This document shows positions 57,070 to 64,000 of a stretch of DNA of 64,000 nucleotides, in pieces. The notes beneath the pieces were generated by a model. The model had not been told where the DNA came from. It ran no database searches and saw only the letters and a list, made by a program, of their open reading frames with translations. Made by a program: the position numbers and the translations under genes. The DNA comes from Frigoribacterium sp. CG_9.8. Lineage in GTDB: Bacteria > Actinomycetota > Actinomycetes > Actinomycetales > Microbacteriaceae. The stretch spans positions 496,001-560,000 of the forward strand of contig NZ_JADOVH010000001.1 in assembly GCF_015751965.1 (NCBI RefSeq). The letters are read 5' to 3'. Numbering within the stretch: the stretch's first letter is position 1; the number at the start of each line of letters is the position of its first letter.

Positions 57070-57407
57070 TCTTGCAAGGCGGCATCTACTGGGCGGACCT
57101 GGGCGCATCGGATGGCAGCCGCCCGGCGAAGCGTCGCCCAGTGCTCGTCATCCAATCTGACTCGTTCAATGACAGCCGACTGGCGACGGTGCTGGCGGCC
57201 GTGGTCACTTCGAACACGGCGCTCGCGACAATGCCGGGGAACGTGTTCCTTCCGTCCGCGGTCTCTGGTCTTCCGCGCGACTCGGTCGTCAATGTCACGG
57301 CAGTCGTCATACTGAATAAGTCGGATCTCGACGAGAAGTGTGGCCAGATTTCAGATGGAATTCTTGACCGGGTGAATGACGGTCTCCGCTTAGTTTTCGA
57401 GCTCTAG
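57063..57407 (+). CDS. MazF/PemK-family toxin endoribonuclease
   Basis: A 114-residue MazF-fold protein. GGIYWADLG and the RPVLVIQSDSFN segment form the conserved first strands with the catalytic Arg, and SVVNVTAVVILNKSDL holds the second catalytic region. MazF enzymes cleave mRNA at short motifs. The start codon overlaps the antitoxin gene. It appears complete and functional, unlike surrounding genes in the decayed patch. Confidence 0.93.
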   Translation: MVILQGGIYWADLGASDGSRPAKRRPVLVIQSDSFNDSRLATVLAAVVTSNTALATMPGNVFLPSAVSGLPRDSVVNVTAVVILNKSDLDEKCGQISDGILDRVNDGLRLVFEL

Positions 57408-57419
57408 CCGGGGGCATTG

Positions 57420-57650
57420 CTAGGTACCCAGAGGCTTTACGTGCGACTTGAGCCTGGTCTCATTGAGCGTCGCCGCCACGTCGACCAGATCGTCATCGAA
57501 ATAGTCCGCGCAAGTGTGGAGTGTCATCGCGGCGGTGTGGCGTATCTCGTGGGGCGTGATCCTGTCGAGTCCGATCTCGGGAGCAGCGGGGTCGAACCAG
57601 CCCTTGCGAAAGGGGAGCAGGGGAGAAACGGGTGCAGGGCTTGGGGCAGG
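57420..57650 (-). pseudogene. Tyrosine recombinase (integrase) remnant with internal deletion
   Basis: The minus frame encodes FRKGWFDPAAPEIGLDR, ITPHEIRHTAAMTLHT and CADYFDDDLVDVAATLN, then ends at a stop (57420-57422). These match the C-terminal catalytic part of actinobacterial phage-type integrases, with the HxxR/RH motif. Compared with the family, about 24 residues between RHTAA and MTL (carrying the helix and the GH motif LGH) are missing, fusing the two sides in frame; everything upstream of 57650 is lost (stop at 57651-57653). The catalytic Tyr is replaced in context CADYF but cannot work alone. It is debris of an element possibly integrated at tRNA-Glu. Confidence 0.75.
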
Positions 57651-57947
57651 TCAGGCTGAGAGTAGAGGTTTGATCTGGTTGAGTTGCTCGTGATGCTTGG
57701 TGACGGCGACATCGAGGTCGTACCGGCTCTGGAGGTTCATCCAAAAGCGATCGGATGTGCCGAAAGCGCGAGATAGTCGTAGTGCGGTATCCGGGGAAAT
57801 TGCGCGTTTGCCGTGGACGATCTCGTTGATGCGTCGAGCGGGCACGGAGATGGCCTGGGCGAGCCTGTACTGGGTGATACCCATCGGGGTGAGGAAATCT
57901 TCGAGAAGAATCTCTCCGGGGTGGATCGGGTCGTGTGCAGTAGTCAT
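57651..57947 (-). CDS. higA: HigA-type XRE antitoxin
   Basis: A 98-residue antitoxin: HPGEILLEDFLTPMGITQYRLAQAISVPARRINEIVHGKRAISPDTALRLSRAFG is the HigA/VapI helix-turn-helix, and WMNLQSRYDLDVA is conserved in the family. GGAGAAAGG precedes the ATG at 57947. It follows the toxin gene by 19 bases, giving the higB-higA order in which the toxin is first. Autorepression through the palindrome at 58259-58273 is likely. Confidence 0.95.
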   Translation of the reverse strand: MTTAHDPIHPGEILLEDFLTPMGITQYRLAQAISVPARRINEIVHGKRAISPDTALRLSRAFGTSDRFWMNLQSRYDLDVAVTKHHEQLNQIKPLLSA

Positions 57948-57966
57948 CCTTTCTCCTTTCTCCTCT

Positions 57967-58248
57967 CTAGTGGTAGTCAGTGATCTCGACGTCGGCGGGT
58001 CCGGCCGGTGTCCAGGTGAAGCAGATGCGCCACTGATCGTTGATGCGGATACTGTGCTGTCCCTTTCGGTCACTGTGGAGCGGTTCGAGGCGATTGCCGG
58101 GCGGGATTCGCAGGTCATTGAGAGTCTCGGCGGCGTCCAGCATCAACAATTTGCGGTTCGCAATTCGCTGAAGGTCGGAGCCAAACTTGCGAACACGTGA
58201 TCGTTGCCAGACGAGCTCGGACTCTTTGTCCGCGAATGACTGGATCAC
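57967..58248 (-). CDS. higB: HigB-type toxin (RelE superfamily)
   Basis: A 93-residue ribosome-dependent mRNA interferase. VIQSFADKESELVWQ, IPPGNRLEPLHSDRKGQHSIRINDQWRICFTW and VEITDYH are the hallmark segments. The GTG at 58248 is selected as start: it yields the family N-terminus, whereas the frame open to 58293 runs through the promoter and operator. The -10 box TATGCT ends 6 bases before the GTG, so the mRNA should be leaderless. Confidence 0.9.
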   Translation of the reverse strand: MIQSFADKESELVWQRSRVRKFGSDLQRIANRKLLMLDAAETLNDLRIPPGNRLEPLHSDRKGQHSIRINDQWRICFTWTPAGPADVEITDYH

Positions 58249-58254
58249 CGGTAG

Positions 58255-58283
58255 AGCATAACGCATTGCGTTACTAATGTCGA
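58255..58283 (-). promoter_or_regulatory. higBA promoter with embedded palindromic operator
   Basis: Minus-strand -35 TCGACA (58283-58278), 17-base spacer, -10 TATGCT (58260-58255), then 6 bases to the GTG. The perfect palindrome TAACGCA-T-TGCGTTA (58259-58273) fills most of the spacer and touches the -10, an ideal repressor site for HigA. Confidence 0.75.
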
Positions 58284-58357
58284 GCGTCATCATGATTCGC
58301 CAGGCCGATATCTCCCGGCCACACCTGCGATTCGGGCAACAACAGACCCCTACGACT

Positions 58358-58843
58358 TCACTCCGGGCAACTCATCTGCAGCGCGGCCCCCCGCAGCCAC
58401 GGGTTGGTGTCGGTCGCCCAGCGAGCGAGGGCTATGTTCGCGCGGGCTCGACCCGGAGCATCCAGTCCCCCGACGAGCGGGCTGATCACCTCCCTGATGA
58501 GGGGATCGGCGAGCGCGGGTGTGCGCGCGTCGCGCAGGAATCTCTCGAGGCGGGTGAGGTCGGAATTGTCGAGCAGGCGCACGTGGGTTTGCAGCAGCAC
58601 GATCGCGGCCAACCGGCGCTCGAAGACGGGTGGGTGCCACAGCTCCGAGCTCAGGGCGGTGATTTCGTCGTGCCCGAGGCCGGGATACCGCTGGGCCACA
58701 TTCCGGATTGTGCCGCGCACCGCGCCAACGGATGCCCCGTAGAACTGCAGGTTGGTGCCGATGCCCAACCCATCGGCACGAGCGCGCTGCCAGGTGGATT
58801 CGAGCTGGAGGGCGGCATCCACGAAGGCGCCCGCGTCACTCAT
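58358..58843 (-). pseudogene. AlkD-like DNA alkylation repair protein, 3'-truncated
   Basis: A 161-residue open frame matching the N-terminal two-thirds of AlkD-type HEAT-repeat glycosylases (FYGASVGAVRGTIRNVAQRYPGLGHDEITALSSELW, PVFERRLAAIVLLQ, DLTRLERFLRDART, DTNPWLRGAALQM). Family members run to about 230 residues and continue after the WLRRAAL helix; here CPE and a stop come directly. The end falls at the edge of the toxin-antitoxin patch, so an insertion or deletion boundary is likely. It may still fold, but activity is doubtful. Confidence 0.7.
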
Positions 58844-58847
58844 TCGA

Positions 58848-59018
58848 CTATTCCAGCGGCTGCGCGATCTCCCAGATGTGACCGCCCGGGTCTCGGAAAC
58901 TCGCCGTGCGGATGCCCCACTCGCGGTCCATCGGACCGTTCAGCAGTTCGACCCTCGTCGCGGCAAGATCGTCGACGAACAGGGTGATGGCGCTGATCGA
59001 TCCGGGCCACACGGCCAT
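58848..59018 (-). pseudogene. Glyoxalase/VOC protein with internal deletion
   Basis: 56 codons: SISAITLFVDDLAATR is the N-terminal strand and helix of a vicinal-oxygen-chelate protein, and VELLNGPMDREWGIRTASFRDPGGHIWEIAQPL is its C-terminal strand region with the metal Glu. About 70 residues expected between DLAATR and VELLNGP are missing, joined in frame. Neither half alone makes a metal site. It lies 4 bases from the AlkD-like start codon. Confidence 0.75.
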
Positions 59019-59172
59019 ACGTTCTCCTCGGTTCCGTTGCTAGTCAAGTTAAGCCGACCCCGACGACAAAACCGCCCAACCGCCATAACATGAGGATATG
59101 TACTCACAGGCTGCGATAATTTCTCTCCCATCGATATCGTGGTGACAGAGCGCACCGGGCCGACCGGCCTCG

Positions 59173-60528
59173 TTGATTTCTCCGAAATGCTCGCCCGCGG
59201 TCAGGCGGATGCCGCGGGCCGCGATCCGCGATCCGGCCATCCTGGCGCGGGTCCGTCGTCGTCGCCTCCGCCGCCGCGTCGCTGGGCTCGTCGTTTTGCT
59301 GATGATCGTCGCGGCGGTCGGTACCTACCTGCCGGTCACCCTCCTCGCGCCGCTCGGCACGGCGGCGCTGACCTCGACCACACCGTCCGTGACTGCGCCT
59401 GGCGCGGTGGCACTCACTCTTCCGAGCACCGGGGAGTCCGCTGTGAGCGTCACCGGAGCCGAGGTGTTCGCCGGCACGGTCGGCACTAACGGCATCCTTG
59501 CCGCAAGTGGTGGCGCTGGCCCGCTGCCGATTGCGAGCATCAGCAAGCTGATCACCGCTCTCGTCGTGCTCGAGGCCAAACCACTGACGGGCACAGAGCC
59601 CGGGCCGACCCTCACCTTCAGCAAGGCCGACCACGACCTCTACGACCAGTACTACGTGCTCGGCGCCTCGGTTGTGGCGATGAAGACCGGCAGCACGCTT
59701 TCGGAGCATGACGCACTCGCCCTGATGCTGGTGGCATCCGCCTGCAATTACGCGGATGCGGTGAGCACCTGGGCGTTTGGATCTCGCGCTCGCTACCTCG
59801 GTGCAGTGAAGACCTACCTCGCCGCGCACGAACTGAGCGGAACGACCATCGAAGAACCTACGGGAATCAGCGCCAGAAACGGGAGTACACCGGCGGACCT
59901 GATCGCAATCGGAAAGCTCGCAATGGCCAATCCGGTGGTTGCATAGATCGTGGGCTCGCCACGCATCACGGTGCCCGGAGTCGGGCAGGTGTCGAACAAC
60001 AACATCAGCCTCGGATCCGACGGGATAAAAGGTATCAAGACCGGCACTCTCGACACGGCCGGCTCGTGTCTGCTGTTCTCCGCCACAGTCGATGTCGGCT
60101 TGCCCCAGCCAATCACAATCATCGGGGTGATCCTGGGGGGAGACAGCCGTGAAACGGTAAACCGGGCCGCACAGAAGATGATCCAGAGCATCAAGTCCGG
60201 CTTTCATGTCGTGCAGCTCGTGGGGGCCGGCACGGCCGTCGGGCGCTACTCCACGCCCTGGAAAAACGGTGCACGCGTCGTGACCGCGAGCGGGGCAAGC
60301 GCGCTGACCTGGTCGGACGCTGCGGTCACCCCGACGATGACGATCAGGCCTCTCACGATCACGGCCGGCACGGAGGCGTCTAAAGGATCCACCGTTGGCA
60401 GCCTCGTCTTCACGGTCAATGGGGCCGCCACGACGGTACCCCTGGTACTTGATGAGACGATTTCGGGACCGGATGGATGGTGGCGACTCACCCACCCCGA
60501 GGTGTTACTGAACGCGGGACAAAACTAA
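59173..60528 (+). pseudogene. D-alanyl-D-alanine carboxypeptidase interrupted by an amber codon
   Basis: Two collinear frames, 59173-59946 and 59950-60528, encode one serine D,D-carboxypeptidase of actinobacterial type, with an N-terminal membrane anchor (VAGLVVLLMIVAAVG), catalytic SISK and the KTG motif (GIKTGTLDTAG) in the second piece. TAG at 59944-59946 splits ANPVVA from IVGSPRI. The second active-site motif reads SAC in VASACNYAD where the family has SAN, so catalysis would be impaired even with readthrough. The N-terminal start is uncertain (TTG at 59173; ATG at 59209). Confidence 0.85.
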
Positions 60529-60598
60529 AACCGCGCCTGAAATTGCACCCTAAACAGCACCCGAAATTGCAGTGCAACCGCGACCCGGGGCATTACAC

Positions 60599-61885
60599 CT
60601 AGAGCCGCGCGAGCCGCTCGATGTCCTCAAGGAACTCCGCAGCCACCTGCGGTGACACCGTCGTGCGAGTGGAACGAATCGCCGAGATGTAGTCACTGGT
60701 GCTCGGCCCGCCCGGGGTGGTTTCGTCCGCTCCGGTGAACAGCGCCCGCTCGAGTGCCTCCTGCGACGCCCGGCGCGCGGCATACTCCACATCGGCGGGA
60801 GAGAAACCGGCGCTCGCGGCAACCAGCGCTTTGAGGTCGACAAGGCCGTTGACTGACGCCGGGATGTAACGCTCCCAGATGGCGAGTCTGGCCGCGACAT
60901 CCGGCAGCCCGATCGGCACCACGTAGTCGAAGCGACCGTGACGGAGGAACGCCGAATCGAGTGCGCGGATGAAATTCGTAGCGCAGACGAGCAGTCGCCC
61001 CGGCTGCTCTCGGAAGGCGGGGATGATCTTTAGCAGCTCGTTGGTCACCCCCTGCAGCGCCGACGGCGGCTCTCCTCCGCGCTGGGCGGCGATCTCCTCT
61101 ACCTCGTCGATGAACACGACCGCATGTTCGAGCTCGGAGATTTTCAGGAAAGTCTCGCGCAGGGCGCCAGCCAAGCCCTTCGGGTCGGCGGCGAGGCGAG
61201 AGGGGAAGACCTCCACGAACGGCCATTCGAGGCGCGAGGCAATCGCCTTCGCGAAGGTGGTCTTGCCGGTTCCGGGCGGACCAAACAGCACGACAGCTTT
61301 GGGCGGCACTACGCCGTACTGCTCGGCCATATCGGGTTTGGCGAGCGGCATCACGAGGCGGCGTTCGAGCAGCTCCTTTTCCCGCTGCATTCCACCGACG
61401 CTCTCCCAGAGATCGCGGGGCAGGATTCGTCCACCGAGCTCGCTGAGCGAGCGCAGCTCTTCTCGCTGCACCGGGATGTGGCGCTCGAAGTAGCGCAAAT
61501 TCTGCTTGAGCTCGAAGCCGCGGTCGTGGAAGGCAACCACCCGGCTCGCGGTCTCGGGCAGCAGCGCAGACAGCTTTACCAGCCCGTGCGGTGCCATTCG
61601 GTTTTCGAGGGCGGCGAGAAGCGCAGATCCGATGCCCTGGCCCTGCCACAGATGGGTGGTGGTGAGAAACACAATCCAGCCCTGCGCATGAGCGGCGCGG
61701 CCGACAGCGGCACCGATGACCTCATCACCGTGCATCGCGACGACAGCGTGGTCTTTTTGGCAGGAGGCGAGCACTTCAGAGAGGCTGTAGATCGGCTCGG
61801 TCGACGAGGCTGTCACCTCTTCCCACAGGTGCAGGATGCCATCGAGATCGTCGGAATGAAAGTCTCTAATGCGCCAACCGGTCAT
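60599..61885 (-). CDS. GNAT acetyltransferase-AAA+ ATPase fusion
   Basis: A 428-residue two-domain protein. Residues about 1-140 are a GNAT acyltransferase fold (WQGQGIGSALLAALENR is the acetyl-CoA loop). Residues about 160-428 are an AAA+ module of the FtsH/katanin type: Walker A FGPPGTGKTTFAKA, Walker B HAVVFIDEVEEIA, arginine-finger region FLRHGRFDYVVPIGLPD and the small helical lid SAGFSPADVEYAARRA. The GNAT part could sense or modify a substrate that the ATPase remodels. I know no characterised member with this pairing; no protease domain is attached. It converges on the carboxypeptidase pseudogene. Confidence 0.88.
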   Translation of the reverse strand: MTGWRIRDFHSDDLDGILHLWEEVTASSTEPIYSLSEVLASCQKDHAVVAMHGDEVIGAAVGRAAHAQGWIVFLTTTHLWQGQGIGSALLAALENRMAPHGLVKLSALLPETASRVVAFHDRGFELKQNLRYFERHIPVQREELRSLSELGGRILPRDLWESVGGMQREKELLERRLVMPLAKPDMAEQYGVVPPKAVVLFGPPGTGKTTFAKAIASRLEWPFVEVFPSRLAADPKGLAGALRETFLKISELEHAVVFIDEVEEIAAQRGGEPPSALQGVTNELLKIIPAFREQPGRLLVCATNFIRALDSAFLRHGRFDYVVPIGLPDVAARLAIWERYIPASVNGLVDLKALVAASAGFSPADVEYAARRASQEALERALFTGADETTPGGPSTSDYISAIRSTRTTVSPQVAAEFLEDIERLARL

Positions 61886-61987
61886 TGTGCTCCCTCGCGT
61901 GCATGACGTGTGGGCATAAACCTAGGGCACGGTTCTGAGTATTGGTGCCGCACTATCGAAACCGACACGGCACCGCGCTCAGCCCGC

Positions 61988-62617
61988 CTACCTCGATGTC
62001 GCGGTGGTATCGAGGGAGCCAAACTCAGCGTCGCTCTCAGAGGCTGGATCGGATGCCTGCTCGGCGGATTGGGCCTCCACTGGCGCGGGTTCACCGGTCG
62101 TATTCGATGGGTATTCGAGACTCAGTTCGATGAGCATCGGGCGATCACGCGTTGCAGTAAAACCAGCACAGTCGCTCATCACGGCGCCGTTTCGGTAGAC
62201 CGCCCCGCTTCGATAGGTCGCGACCGTGAGGGTGCGGTTCGAGTGGGCGCCCTGATAGAGCTTCTGAGTCGCAGCAGAATCGGCGAGCCGGAGCTCCGCG
62301 AGGGTGAACCCCTGTTTCGCTGCGATCTCCATCACCCGGTCGGGAAGAGTGACGGACCGGGGTACGGCAAAAACTGCCTTGTACCAGGGCGACGTGTTGT
62401 CCGGACCGTAGCCTGGATCACCCTGGTCGCAGGCGAGCCTCGCGCCGGAAGCGCGCAGGTCATCCGCCATCGATCGAAAACCGGTCTCGGCGAGGTTTTC
62501 GTGGAGCAGTCCGACCGAACGTGCTGCAACGAACGCAGTGCTCCCCAGCACCAGCAGCGTGACGACGCTGACGATGACGAGTTGGCTTCGACGGCGCAGT
62601 GGCATGAGGGTCATCAT
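61988..62617 (-). CDS. Membrane-anchored protein of unknown function
   Basis: A 209-residue protein with a basic start (MPLRRR), one transmembrane helix (LVIVSVVTLLVLGSTAFVAA), an extracytoplasmic region with two cysteines (LACDQG, SDCAGF) that could form a disulfide, and an acidic disordered tail (EAQSAEQASDPASESDAEF). AGGAAG lies 5 bases before the ATG at 62617. I do not recognise a family. It lies between the GNAT-AAA gene and the S9 peptidase on the same strand, with gaps of 102 and 63 bases. Confidence 0.75.
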   Translation of the reverse strand: MMTLMPLRRRSQLVIVSVVTLLVLGSTAFVAARSVGLLHENLAETGFRSMADDLRASGARLACDQGDPGYGPDNTSPWYKAVFAVPRSVTLPDRVMEIAAKQGFTLAELRLADSAATQKLYQGAHSNRTLTVATYRSGAVYRNGAVMSDCAGFTATRDRPMLIELSLEYPSNTTGEPAPVEAQSAEQASDPASESDAEFGSLDTTATSR

Positions 62618-62680
62618 AGGATCTTCCTGAGGAAGAATCGTGATCACCGCGCCGCTGCCGACGCCGATATTCTGGGCGGG

Positions 62681-64000
62681 TCAGCCCAGCAGCTTCGGGC
62701 GCACCCAGTGCGTGCCATTCACATGCTGGTCGAGGAAGGCGAAGACGGTCTCGTACCAGAGCACCGCATGCTGAGGCTTCAGCACCCAGTGATTCTCGTC
62801 GGGGAACAGAAGAAACTTGTGCGGGGTCGAGCCATCGGTCGCGGCATGGTGCTCGGCGAGTTCGGACCAGAGCCGAAGGCTCTCGCCGACCGGTACCCGG
62901 TAGTCGTTGTCGCCATGAATAACCAGCATCGGCGTCACGATGTCACGCACGCTGTGGTGCGGTGAACTGTCGGTCATGCCCTGTGGGGAGAAGATGCTCT
63001 GCCAGTACCAGGAGTTGTCCGTTGTGCCGTTGAACTGGTCGAGCGCCCACAGGCTGGCATGGCTGACAATCGCACGGAAACGGTCGGTGTGGCCGGCCAC
63101 CCAGTTCGCCATGTAGCCGCCGAACGAGCCCCCGAGGGCCGCGGTGCGGGTGGCGTCGATGTCGGCGCGAGCTTCCGTGGCATCCGTAATCGCCATCAGG
63201 TCGGTGAATGGCTTGGCTCCCCAGGCATCCCAGCCCCGGGCGATGAAGTCGAGGCCGTACCCGGTAGACAGGGCGGGGTCGGGCAGCAGAACCGCGTATC
63301 CGCGCGAGACGGCGAGAAGAGGATTCCAGCGCCAGCTCCACGCGTTCCAACTGTTGAGTGGGCCGCCGTGGATCCAGAGCAGGAGTGGGGCCGGATGCTG
63401 CGGCGATGCGCCATCCGGAAGCAGCAGCCATCCGCGCACCCGTGTGCCATCCTCGGCCACGGTCGTGACCTCGGTGATCGATCCCGGCACTTCGGGAGTC
63501 TTGGCTGGCGTCGCAAGCGGGGTGACGGCTCCCGATCGGGAGATGCGCACCGGATGCGGCGGCAACACCCAGGATGACCGAAGCGCCACGAGGTCCCCGC
63601 TTGCGAGGTCGACCGCGACTTCGCTGTAGCCGAAATCGTCCGTGGTGAGCTGGCTCGGGGCTCCGCCGTGCAGAGGAATGCGAAAGACCGGACCTCGCCC
63701 GTCGTGGTCGGCGGTCACGATGAGGGACTCGTCGTCGGCGTCAAAGATGAGGCTGGACGGCCAGCGATCCCAGCCCGCGGCGATGCGGCGCGCATTACTG
63801 CCGTCGATGTTGGCGACCCAGAGTTCCTGATCGGCGGGACCGTCCGGGGTGCTGAAATCAGCGCGCACGAAAGCGATCCGTGCACCATCCCGGCTCACCG
63901 CGGGTACTTCGAAGTCCACCCGTTCCTCATCGAAGAGGGTCGTTTTGGTACCGGTCTCGATATCGATCGACACGATGACGAAGCGACCGGACCGCTGCTC
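62681..64000 (-). CDS. S9-family prolyl oligopeptidase-like peptidase, N-terminus outside window
   Basis: The frame is open to the window edge; 439 codons are visible. The first part is beta-propeller repeats (SRDGARIAFVRAD, SLIFDADDESLIVTADHDG). The alpha/beta-hydrolase domain follows with the oxyanion segment LLLWIHGGP, nucleophile GGSFGGYMANW, Asp in VIHGDNDYRVP and His in FPDENHWVL. It matches acylaminoacyl-peptidase or dipeptidyl peptidase-like S9C enzymes, usually about 650 residues, so about 200 residues lie beyond base 64000. Confidence 0.93.
   Translation of the reverse strand, partial: EQRSGRFVIVSIDIETGTKTTLFDEERVDFEVPAVSRDGARIAFVRADFSTPDGPADQELWVANIDGSNARRIAAGWDRWPSSLIFDADDESLIVTADHDGRGPVFRIPLHGGAPSQLTTDDFGYSEVAVDLASGDLVALRSSWVLPPHPVRISRSGAVTPLATPAKTPEVPGSITEVTTVAEDGTRVRGWLLLPDGASPQHPAPLLLWIHGGPLNSWNAWSWRWNPLLAVSRGYAVLLPDPALSTGYGLDFIARGWDAWGAKPFTDLMAITDATEARADIDATRTAALGGSFGGYMANWVAGHTDRFRAIVSHASLWALDQFNGTTDNSWYWQSIFSPQGMTDSSPHHSVRDIVTPMLVIHGDNDYRVPVGESLRLWSELAEHHAATDGSTPHKFLLFPDENHWVLKPQHAVLWYETVFAFLDQHVNGTHWVRPKLLG

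Noticed and set aside
55866-58300. Exact attL/attR repeats of the tRNA-Glu 3' end
   Set aside because: I looked for a second copy of the GGTTCGAATCCGG-type tRNA end downstream and saw none, so integration at the tRNA stays an inference.
59104-60495. Minus-strand open frame of 463 codons opposite the carboxypeptidase pseudogene
   Set aside because: The plus strand carries SISK and KTG motifs in order; the minus product is low-complexity and charged.

Overview
The window is about 64% GC and densely coded on both strands. It has no rRNA, no CRISPR array and no intact transposase. A FO-synthase gene, an isolated SufU, sugar ABC transporters without their own ATPase, many ATGA start/stop overlaps, leaderless-type promoters and a heavy bias for the hexamer GCATCC/GGATGC point to an actinomycete, probably Microbacteriaceae. 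The family assignment is inference. No gene-free stretch exceeds 300 bases.

Layout. 1-5600: end of a thiamine-synthesis operon (thiG, ThiF/rhodanese), then a thiamine or HMP ECF transporter read leftward behind a TPP riboswitch, and a carboxymuconolactone-decarboxylase-like gene. 5821-15860: a ten-gene co-directional catabolic operon: amino-acid permease, cysteine hydrolase, SDR, glutamine-synthetase-like ligase, FluG-like amidohydrolase, class II amidotransferase, GntR regulator, 3-methylaspartate ammonia-lyase with every known active-site residue, CaiB-type CoA transferase and MaoC hydratase. It looks like a route from 3-methylaspartate or a conjugate to mesaconyl-CoA and hydroxyacyl-CoA. 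15895-20057: XRE-cupin regulator, SDR, zinc alcohol dehydrogenase and formaldehyde dehydrogenase. 20224-24938 (minus): SDR, sufU and a GH2 beta-galactosidase. 25197-29988: an FbiC-like FO synthase whose CofH half has lost its radical-SAM cysteines, translationally coupled to an alpha/beta hydrolase and a Baeyer-Villiger monooxygenase. 30025-33246: osmC/ohrR and a TetR-controlled MFS exporter. 33351-39983: LacI regulator, sugar ABC transporter and GH36 alpha-galactosidase. 40079-44498: putA with a divergent LysR gene. 44618-51021 (minus): GMC alcohol oxidoreductase, acyl-CoA ligase, aldehyde dehydrogenase and thiolase, a probable alcohol-to-acyl-CoA route. 51319-55797: an AbiEi/DUF559-like gene between two hairpin repeats, cysK-cysE, a metallo-hydrolase and a lipid kinase.

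55866-60528 is a decayed accessory patch. A tRNA-Glu(CTC) gene and its terminator are followed by a frameshifted phosphotransferase, an intact mazEF-like pair, a tyrosine-recombinase remnant, an intact higBA-like pair, a 3'-truncated AlkD-like gene, an internally deleted glyoxalase and a D,D-carboxypeptidase interrupted by an amber codon. Both toxin-antitoxin promoters look leaderless. 60599-64000 (minus) holds a GNAT-AAA+ fusion, a membrane-anchored protein of unknown role and a partial S9 peptidase.

The strongest candidates for new biology are the methylaspartate/mesaconate operon with its split FluG-like pair, the FbiC protein with a cluster-less second half and its coupled oxygenase/hydrolase, and the leaderless toxin-antitoxin modules in the tRNA-linked gene graveyard.
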